Source: Candidatus Saccharimonadota bacterium
GTDB taxonomy: Bacteria; Patescibacteriota; Saccharimonadia; Saccharimonadales; Saccharimonadaceae
Length of the DNA stretch: 9,914 nt
NCBI GenBank assembly: GCA_020428185.1
Contig: JAGQNH010000036.1
Span: forward strand, 374-10,287
Direction: 5' to 3'
This document shows positions 4,741-9,914 of this stretch, one piece after another; positions within the stretch are counted from its first letter, which is position 1, and the number at the start of each line of letters is the position of its first letter. The notes beneath the pieces were generated by a model, which had not been told where the DNA came from, searched no databases, and saw only the letters and a list, made by a program, of their open reading frames with translations. The translations under genes were made by a program, and so were the position numbers.

Positions 4741-5189
4741 TACTGAATACTCCCTGCAATAAACGTAACAATCGACACCGACATAATCGATAATACCAAG
4801 CCAATAATTGCATTTTGAATCGTCTTTCGTGCAGCAACAGTACCGCTACTATTGTCACCCTGAGTCATATACTTAAATCCGCCCCATATGATAAATATCA
4901 AAGAGGCATATCCTACGACATAAAGAATCATTTTGACGATATTCATAGCGATAATAGTAAGCCATTTGCCGAACTGCTCTCCTGTATCTTTCCCGAGACA
5001 TGGATCCCCTGGTGACAAAATAGTACCCTTGTTGTCCTTAAGTAGTCCGTCATACCATGCCGGAAAAATTGCAATCGTTTGCGGCGATAACGTCTTACAT
5101 GGGCCAGATCCCACAGCTGCTGCGATTGGAGCAGGTGAAATAACTAAAAATGAAAGAAACAAAACAAAACCTACAACAATATTTTTCAT
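4740..5189 (-). CDS. Pilin-like protein with larger extracytoplasmic segment (pilin F)
   Basis: A 149-aa protein. It has a signal peptide at 1-25 (IAAA site). An extracytoplasmic region of about 45 residues follows, holding two cysteines (31, 64) and aromatic FPAWYDGLL (42-50). Helix 1 is at about 76-104 and carries the G-G-F-K-Y end common to these pilins. The loop is M-T-Q-G-D-N-S-S (108-115), and helix 2 is at about 123-146. It is more divergent than A-D, with W102 in helix 1 and R-K-T-I-Q-N instead of A-K-D-T-I. GGAGGA lies about 8 nt before its ATG, inside the end of pilin G, and the ATG overlaps the pilin G stop (ATGA), so the two are translationally coupled. Assigned to the pilin group on topology and position. 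Confidence 0.85.
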   Translation of the reverse strand: MKNIVVGFVLFLSFLVISPAPIAAAVGSGPCKTLSPQTIAIFPAWYDGLLKDNKGTILSPGDPCLGKDTGEQFGKWLTIIAMNIVKMILYVVGYASLIFIIWGGFKYMTQGDNSSGTVAARKTIQNAIIGLVLSIMSVSIVTFIAGSIQ

Positions 5190-5557
5190 CCTATAATTCC
5201 TCCGGGTATCAGCCAGTTAATAATAGCGACCATGAAGCCATACAATAACAACCCAATAACCACATTCCGTATGATTGTTTTTGACTGATCGATTTGCGAC
5301 TGACTATCACGCGCAGAGGCATATAGTACTGCGGCGTAGGCGATACCCCCAGTAGCAACAATACCTATCAATACCGTCATCACCAGTGTTGCAATCTTAA
5401 TCAAATCCCCGATCGCACCAATGCCGCTATCGCTAGAGCATGAGATGAATTGTGTCTTCGTCTTACCGCAATTTGCAGCAAACACAGGCTCCGATACAGC
5501 ACCAATGCTAAACAGCATCGCAAATAGGGCTAGGGTTGTTTTTATTTTGTTCATCAT
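5186..5557 (-). CDS. Pilin-like protein, CG-x8-C / WLIPGG subtype (pilin G)
   Basis: A 123-aa protein. It has a signal peptide at 1-28 (VFA site). C30-G ... C40 follows, then a short Ser/Asp/Gly segment. Helix 1 is at about 53-80 and the loop SARDSQSQIDQSK at 81-93. The segment IIRNVVIG then leads into helix 2 (about 95-117), ending in N-W-L-I-P-G-G-I-I-G. The CG-x3-T-x2-I-x-C spacing, the IRN-VIG start of helix 2, GFM-AI-NWLIPGG and the final Ile are shared with the C-terminal 95 residues of the upstream Cys-rich protein. The two therefore form a subfamily distinct from A-E. It has poor Shine-Dalgarno context, but a TGATATAAT box overlaps the stop of the upstream gene, which could give a short-leader transcript. 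A double ATG (5557 and 5554) leaves the exact start open by one codon. Confidence 0.87.
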   Translation of the reverse strand: MMNKIKTTLALFAMLFSIGAVSEPVFAANCGKTKTQFISCSSDSGIGAIGDLIKIATLVMTVLIGIVATGGIAYAAVLYASARDSQSQIDQSKTIIRNVVIGLLLYGFMVAIINWLIPGGIIG

Positions 5558-5571
5558 ATTTCTACGCCGTT

Positions 5572-5580
5572 ATTATATCA
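5572..5580 (-). promoter_or_regulatory. Possible internal extended -10 promoter for the pilin G operon
   Basis: Minus strand TGATATAAT, the same nonamer as the comF and Cys-rich gene promoters, here formed by the last codons and stop of the Cys-rich gene. Start near 5565 would give a leader of about 8 nt before pilin G. It may be coincidental because the stop codon supplies part of it. Confidence 0.4.
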
Positions 5581-6748
5581 CCCCGCCAGGTATCAGCCAA
5601 TTAAGAATCGCAATCATAAATCCATACGCAAAAATTCCGATAACAATATTTCGTATCTTAGTGCGTGCGTCAGATACGACAGACTGTTCATCCTGAGCCC
5701 TTGCATACTGCACAGACTGCCACGCAATTCCACCTACAGCTGCTACTCCTATCAAGACAGTAAGTGCTTGGATAATAAATCTAAGTACGTTTCCTATAAC
5801 AGTGACACCCTCTTCCTTTCTATCGCATTTAATCAACACAGTCTCAGCCTCGCCACACCCATCTGAATTTACAGAAGGTAGCGTAATAGTGGGCCTTGGT
5901 GATTTTGTCGGGTTAGTGCCATTTGCGCACTTTCCTGTTTTTTCATTCGGTGTACTGCCGTCACTACAGTACGTACCGTCATACGTCTTTGTTGATTCAC
6001 ATCGCGGCTTCTGAGCCCCGTCAGTGCCACCGATCCATTTTCCACCCCTTGCTACACATTCCGACTCATCCTTCGCAGTACTTATCAATTGCTTATCAAG
6101 ACATTTTTCATAATCTTGAAATCCCCATTCGTTAAAATATTTAACACCCTTATTAAAATCCACCTTGTCATAGTCTGCCTTTTGACACGAATTTATAACT
6201 TCTTCACATTTTTTCTTTTGATCAAATTGTGTCGTTTGACTCGCAGAGGTATCAATAGTACATCCACCATTTTCCGTAGCCAACTTCAAGGCAGATGCTT
6301 CGGCATCGTCAAATGCCTGCTGTTGCATCTCCCGTAATCTATTGCAGTTTTGCGTAGAGCTTAAAACTCCATTATCACAATGCATCCCAATGGTGGCTAT
6401 ATTGTCAGGTGTACACTTACTCAGATCAATCGACTGCTGAATACATGTCGCAGTTGCGTTCATACACGATCCATCGTCTATGGAGCCAAGGTCTAATCCG
6501 CTCGGATTGCCTTGCTTACAACCTTTTGCCATTTGTGTATACATATCGAATATTAATCCGCGCTTATCAGGAATACTGACCCAATTCTCAGCAAGGCACC
6601 TATCCTCAAAGCCAGCATTTTCTGCACACCACGCATATGCCGTATTTATATGCAGTATCAAAGCACCGGCAGTCACAAGGAACCCCATTAGTGTCATAAA
6701 CGCAAAATAACTAATCATTGATGGTGTTTTTGGGTATATAAACTTCAT
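5573..6748 (-). CDS. Secreted Cys-rich protein fused to a C-terminal pilin-type membrane module
   Basis: A 391-aa protein. The signal peptide/anchor is at 1-39 (hydrophobic about 12-33, A-Y-A site). A large extracytoplasmic region at 40-310 holds all 18 cysteines, an even number, at 41, 51, 77, 95, 102, 112, 124, 135, 163, 181, 188, 216, 231, 250, 261, 274, 298 and 308. A Thr/Pro/Ser linker lies at about 276-293. A pilin hairpin follows: helix 1 at about 320-346, the loop YARAQDEQS (348-356), and helix 2 at about 366-387 ending NWLIPGGVI. The last part matches pilin G closely. I place the start at 6748: upstream codons in this frame lie antisense to the VirB6-like gene and hold no signal peptide, and a promoter ends 10 nt before this ATG. 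It heads the minus-strand operon. It could be a tip, adhesin or minor pilin anchored like the small ones; I know no named homologue. Confidence 0.85.
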   Translation of the reverse strand: MKFIYPKTPSMISYFAFMTLMGFLVTAGALILHINTAYAWCAENAGFEDRCLAENWVSIPDKRGLIFDMYTQMAKGCKQGNPSGLDLGSIDDGSCMNATATCIQQSIDLSKCTPDNIATIGMHCDNGVLSSTQNCNRLREMQQQAFDDAEASALKLATENGGCTIDTSASQTTQFDQKKKCEEVINSCQKADYDKVDFNKGVKYFNEWGFQDYEKCLDKQLISTAKDESECVARGGKWIGGTDGAQKPRCESTKTYDGTYCSDGSTPNEKTGKCANGTNPTKSPRPTITLPSVNSDGCGEAETVLIKCDRKEEGVTVIGNVLRFIIQALTVLIGVAAVGGIAWQSVQYARAQDEQSVVSDARTKIRNIVIGIFAYGFMIAILNWLIPGGVI

Positions 6749-6756
6749 AGTTAATC

Positions 6757-6767
6757 TGATTATATCA
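6757..6767 (-). promoter_or_regulatory. Extended -10 promoter for the Cys-rich/pilin operon
   Basis: Minus strand TGATATAAT (6767-6759) inside the 11-nt element TGATTATATCA also found upstream of comF. The ATG at 6748 begins 10 nt after the hexamer, so the leader would be about 0-4 nt. Confidence 0.6.
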
Positions 6768-6796
6768 TTGACACCATAAGCGACATAACAGATACT
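6768..6796 (+). promoter_or_regulatory. Promoter for the VirB6-like operon
   Basis: TTGACA (6768-6773), a 17-nt spacer and GATACT (6791-6796, 4 of 6 consensus). Start near 6803 leaves about 4 nt of leader. The -35 lies 1-4 nt from the divergent extended -10, so the two pilus operons probably compete or are co-controlled here. Confidence 0.55.
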
Positions 6797-6806
6797 TAAA
6801 AGGTAT

Positions 6807-8897
6807 ATGTTACAGCGCGTGTCGAACCAGTTGGTTGACGGATTGCGCACACTTCTTCGGCGTGGGGCGTTGTTAGCTTTTGCAGGTATTACTTCTGTGT
6901 TTGTTGCGGTTTCGCCACTATCCACACCGACTGCATCAGCTGCATTACTTGATTTTGGACTCGGTGGCAATAGCTGTGCGATCGAGACAGTAGGGTGGGT
7001 GATTTGTCCCACTATGCGAACCATAGCCAGGATGGCAGACAAAGGTTTCACATATATCAATGATTCCTCACTAAAACTCAATTACAAGCTCTTTGGCGAA
7101 TCAAACAAGACATTTCAGGCCTGGGAAATTATGCGAAACATAGCCAGTGCGCTCTTCGTAATTGCGGTTTTAATTATCATATACAACTATCTCATCGGGA
7201 AAACCGGTGGAGCGTATAATTTTAAGAAACTACTGCCTCGCATGTTAATTATCGCGGGCCTCGTGAGTATGTCGTATACGTTTGGAGTCATCTTGATAGA
7301 CATCTCCAATATACTTGGCGATTCAATATGGACTATATTTAAGAATATCTATGGTAACGGAAGTCCAGTCCTGCCATTAGGAGCCAGTGCAAATCCACTC
7401 AACGATGGCAATTTAACAAAGATGACTGCGGCAGCACTCGGCAATACAGCTCTTGTGTGGGTATTGTTGCCGCCAATAGCTGCCATAACAATCAGCATTG
7501 CCGTTATTACAGCAGCTGCTGTAATTATCATCATTATGCGAGAAGCAATCATAGCGGCACTATTACTCGCATCGCCAATCATATTTGTGTTTTATCTCCT
7601 GCCAAATCTTGATCGATTCGCAGGACAAGCGATACGTATGTTTATTCAGCTCCTGATGCTATACCCAATCATCGCACTACTAATGGGTACCGGACAGATC
7701 GTCAGTTTGGCAGCGGGTAGCTGGAATGGCCCGACAGCTTTTTACGGCGGCGGCACTTTCAGTATCATTCCTGATATGATTGCAGCCGCTGCGGCGACAG
7801 TTCCATTACTTGGCGTGTGGTTTATATTCAAAAACATGTCGACATTTATGAACGCTGCTAGTACGCGAATATCCGCAAATCTCGCGAGTCGTCGTGGCGG
7901 ATCAAAAGACGACGAAAAAGCTCGAGTCACAGGAAACGCAACAGCAGGCGCATCAAACAATAAACTCACCGGCGGTCTTTTGAGCCCAACAGGACGACGA
8001 CAGGCGTACAGCCGCAACAAGCGCCGATCATCACTCGGTAACAGTAATCTTACAAACAACATCAAAACGAGCGGTGCTCCTGGTGGCGCTGGCGGTATTG
8101 GCGGCGATGGAGGTGAGGGCGGCGCAGGCGGTATTGGCGGATTCGGTGGTGACGGTGGCTTTGGTGGCTCCGGTGGCGCTGGCGGTATTGGCGGCGATGG
8201 AGGACTTGGAGAGACAGTACCGAACAATACATCCATTCAAAATAACACCGTCAACCAAGCCGCAAACGCACAAGAGATGCTTGCCAAACTAGATGCCGAA
8301 CAAGGGACAACAAAAATCGAATCAGACAGCAAGAGCGGAGGTGTTGATGCCGGTGAAGTAGCAAAGGCACTTTCAACATCAGAAGTACAGACACAGGAAA
8401 AAGAAAAGAAAAAGCAAGTCACCGCAAAAGATATATTCAATAGCCTCAACAAAAATCATGGTCACGACTCAAAAGACAAGGACCGCAAGTTTAGTTCAGG
8501 TCCAGCCCCAGCAGGTAGTGGTAGTGGAGATAGTACATCTACCAGCAATAGCCCGTCCGCACCAACAGTCAGCTACAACGCGCCACAAATGGCACAAGGT
8601 GGCATCGTCAGCGGCACATCAGCACCACAACAACCTGCACAAATTGTCGCAGTACCTGTCGACATAACCGGGTCATCATTACTCAATCAAAACCATCCGC
8701 CAGACAACATAAGCCAACCGCCAATCAGCGGAACAGAAGAAAAGGCAAAAGCCAGGGCTCAAAAGTACCTATTTGAAAGCGAACAGGATCTGCGTGAAGC
8801 TGAGGATTCAATAGATATTCTTGGTCACAAGGATACATTAACAGAGCAGCCACACACCTCAACAAGAAAGGATAGCGAGAAGGAAGATGAATCCTAA
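6807..8897 (+). CDS. VirB6/TrbL-like polytopic membrane protein with long Gly-rich hydrophilic tail
   Basis: A 696-aa protein. Residues 20-46 are a signal/anchor helix ending in Ala/Ser-rich TASAA. Hydrophobic helices then follow at about 109-130, 145-168, 213-243 (long enough for one or two passes), 246-265, 276-297 and 322-345. This multi-helix core with a loop carrying W and charged residues is the pattern of VirB6/TrbL, the inner-membrane channel component of type IV secretion systems. The remaining 350 residues are hydrophilic. They comprise a basic stretch 395-410 (R-R-Q-A-Y-S-R-N-K-R-R), a Gly-rich tract 424-468 built on GGAGGIGGDGG, a Lys/Glu-rich segment, and a Ser/Pro/Gln-rich end. 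The ATG at 6807 follows a promoter very closely; AAGG is only 3 nt away, so translation is probably leaderless-type. The 3' end overlaps the next gene by 11 nt. The VirB6 assignment rests on topology, length and neighbours. Confidence 0.82.
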   Translation: MLQRVSNQLVDGLRTLLRRGALLAFAGITSVFVAVSPLSTPTASAALLDFGLGGNSCAIETVGWVICPTMRTIARMADKGFTYINDSSLKLNYKLFGESNKTFQAWEIMRNIASALFVIAVLIIIYNYLIGKTGGAYNFKKLLPRMLIIAGLVSMSYTFGVILIDISNILGDSIWTIFKNIYGNGSPVLPLGASANPLNDGNLTKMTAAALGNTALVWVLLPPIAAITISIAVITAAAVIIIIMREAIIAALLLASPIIFVFYLLPNLDRFAGQAIRMFIQLLMLYPIIALLMGTGQIVSLAAGSWNGPTAFYGGGTFSIIPDMIAAAAATVPLLGVWFIFKNMSTFMNAASTRISANLASRRGGSKDDEKARVTGNATAGASNNKLTGGLLSPTGRRQAYSRNKRRSSLGNSNLTNNIKTSGAPGGAGGIGGDGGEGGAGGIGGFGGDGGFGGSGGAGGIGGDGGLGETVPNNTSIQNNTVNQAANAQEMLAKLDAEQGTTKIESDSKSGGVDAGEVAKALSTSEVQTQEKEKKKQVTAKDIFNSLNKNHGHDSKDKDRKFSSGPAPAGSGSGDSTSTSNSPSAPTVSYNAPQMAQGGIVSGTSAPQQPAQIVAVPVDITGSSLLNQNHPPDNISQPPISGTEEKAKARAQKYLFESEQDLREAEDSIDILGHKDTLTEQPHTSTRKDSEKEDES
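8082..8113 (+). repeat. 32-bp direct repeat, copy 1, in the Gly-rich tract
   Basis: Identical to 8172-8203 and offset by 90 bp (30 codons, so in frame). Encodes the GGAGGIGGDGG unit of the VirB6-like protein. Loss or gain by recombination would change the tract length without shifting the frame. Confidence 0.92.
8172..8203 (+). repeat. 32-bp direct repeat, copy 2, in the Gly-rich tract
   Basis: Partner of 8082-8113 with no mismatch. The intervening 58 nt code for related Gly-Gly-x units (GEGGAGGIGGFGGDGGFGGSG). Confidence 0.92.
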
Positions 8898-9914
8898 TCA
8901 AAGTCCCGTAAAGAAGACCGTCTCTGAATCAGACTACGACAACAAGTTCAACCTTCGAACATCAGGCAAGTCTGATGAGGTTAAGAAGCAAGAAAATAAC
9001 CCTGATACCAATTGGAAGACAAATAATAAAAAGAAGAGAGAGCTGACCGAAAATAAAGATGTTAGTAAAAAATCACACCGTCCTCGATTTGGAGTCCGTA
9101 GGTCCGGATCTCTCAAGAAAGGTTCATCACTTCTTTTTATCGTAGGGATGCTTGGGCTTGGAGTTCTATATACATCCGTCTTCGCGCCCAACATACTACT
9201 CGTAAATATTAAAGAAATGTACACCAACGATCTTGCCGATGCTACAACGGCACTCGAAATATATACCCAAATTATGTATTTCAATAAAATTGGCCCTACT
9301 TCCGGCCAAGATTGTACAGGTTCGCCACCAATGAGTTCACAGCCTATTAAATGTAAGCTCACAACTATGAGTCGTAGCCAAAAACTCGCCTTTGAAAGTC
9401 AAGGCTTTACAGTACTTGGCACAAAAGTATACGAAGATAATCGTGACGATGGCGATCCTCGCAATGACTTACCTGTTAGTCGCTTCAAGGCACTCGCTAT
9501 TATTCCACCAAACTACAAGCAGGTTGTAGAGTCGGCAACAGCAAATGGCCTCTCTTCATTTTCAAAAATTATAAGTGGAGACGGTGATATTTCAGATGCG
9601 GTATCTGGTGCCATAAACACCCTGATGAATCCACTCAAAGATGCGACGCAAAGTCCTCAGGCTCTATTGAATGGCATTCTCAGCAATGCGCCAATTACAT
9701 CAGGACCCCAACTTTGGCTATATTCGCAATTAAGTAGCGTGTCAAAAGCTCAGGTATACAGCGTCTTCAATCCACGCTCGAGTTTTTTTAATGATGAAAA
9801 ATTCAAACAACGAATACTTAGTCGCTACAACATGACAAGAAATGTCACAATATCCGGAACCACAGAGGATCAAGTCAATAAATCATTCGACAAATCAGTC
9901 CAAGCACCAGATGG
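8887..9914 (+). CDS. Single-pass membrane protein of the T4SS-like operon (partial, 3' end outside window)
   Basis: The frame is open from the ATG at 8887 to the window edge (342 codons seen). It overlaps the VirB6-like gene by 11 nt in another frame, with AAGGA just before the ATG, which indicates coupled translation. Residues 1-79 are polar and basic near the membrane (KKSHRPRFGVRR-x-G-S-L-KK, about 61-78). One helix lies at about 81-101. The rest should be outside the cytoplasm. It contains two cysteines (143, 156), the block RSQKLAFESQGFTV (163-176), and FKALAIIPPNYKQVVE further on. The layout (short cytoplasmic tail, one helix, large outer domain) is that of VirB8-type or other assembly factors, but the outer part is already longer than VirB8 and I see no NTF2-like signature, so I do not assign it. 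It is likely an envelope component of the same secretion machine, judging by operon position. Confidence 0.83.
   Translation, partial: MNPNQSPVKKTVSESDYDNKFNLRTSGKSDEVKKQENNPDTNWKTNNKKKRELTENKDVSKKSHRPRFGVRRSGSLKKGSSLLFIVGMLGLGVLYTSVFAPNILLVNIKEMYTNDLADATTALEIYTQIMYFNKIGPTSGQDCTGSPPMSSQPIKCKLTTMSRSQKLAFESQGFTVLGTKVYEDNRDDGDPRNDLPVSRFKALAIIPPNYKQVVESATANGLSSFSKIISGDGDISDAVSGAINTLMNPLKDATQSPQALLNGILSNAPITSGPQLWLYSQLSSVSKAQVYSVFNPRSSFFNDEKFKQRILSRYNMTRNVTISGTTEDQVNKSFDKSVQAPD

Noticed and set aside
5186..5189. TGA recoded as glycine, as in some CPR lineages
   Set aside because: TGA at the end of pilin G overlaps the ATG of pilin F in a standard ATGA junction and ends a protein that matches its paralogue's end (NWLIPGG plus one or two Ile), so it behaves as a stop.
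6749..7081. Upstream extension of the Cys-rich gene by 111 codons to an ATG at 7081
   Set aside because: This part is antisense to the start of the VirB6-like gene, lacks protein-like composition, would bury the signal peptide inside the protein, and lies upstream of the promoter for the ATG at 6748.
7742..8236. Minus-strand proline-rich ORF of 164 codons
   Set aside because: It is the mirror of the Gly-rich tract: GGN/GGC codons read as Pro on the other strand. No promoter or ribosome-binding site is seen.
3087..9914. A complete conjugation or type IV secretion system
   Set aside because: No VirB4, VirD4, VirB11, relaxase or peptidoglycan hydrolase gene lies in the window; only envelope and pilin-type components are seen, so I call it T4SS-like.

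Overview
The window looks like part of a Saccharibacteria (TM7) or related Candidate Phyla Radiation genome. The evidence is indirect. It encodes small two-helix VirB2/TrbC-like pilins in a paralogous array, next to a VirB6/TrbL-like polytopic protein. It also has compact gene packing, tRNAs with encoded CCA, moderate GC and no recognisable biosynthetic genes. This assignment is inference; no rRNA or other phylogenetic marker is present.

Layout. 1-447 (-) is the 5' part of a membrane protein gene with a cytoplasmic N-terminal arm. 448-691 has no gene but is packed with hairpins. 727-819 (-) is tRNA-Ser(GCU). It is preceded at about 885-969 by a scrambled partial copy of itself. 1099-1509 (+) is pilin A, flanked by tRNA-Ser(UGA) at 1556-1643 (-). 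1700-2368 (-) encodes a ComF-type phosphoribosyltransferase, divergent from an Hsp20 chaperone at 2475-2942 (+). From 3087 to 6748 seven genes run on the minus strand: a 391-aa Cys-rich protein ending in a pilin module, then six small pilin-like proteins (G, F, E, D, C, B in transcription order). Several of these genes overlap or abut. Divergently, 6807-8897 (+) encodes a VirB6/TrbL-like protein with a long Gly-rich tail. It overlaps an unidentified single-pass membrane protein gene (8887 to window end, partial).

How the genes fit together. The pilins, the Cys-rich pilin fusion, the VirB6-like channel protein and the bitopic protein look like the envelope part of a type IV secretion/pilus-like apparatus. 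It has eight different pilin-type domains rather than one. No VirB4, VirD4 or VirB11 ATPase lies in the window; the plus-strand operon continues past the edge, where they may be. ComF (DNA uptake) and Hsp20 lie between two pilins.

The most striking signals are four. (1) A 75-bp perfectly identical tract in inverted orientation is shared by pilins A and B, although their flanking codons are only about 60-70% identical. This suggests recent gene conversion, or inversion that could swap pilin ends. (2) The pilin paralogues are graded in similarity, and five share a paired-Cys signature. (3) Many genes have extended -10 promoters (TGNTATAAT) placed so close to the ATG that transcripts would be leaderless or nearly so. 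(4) A rearranged tRNA-Ser relic lies upstream of the intact tRNA.
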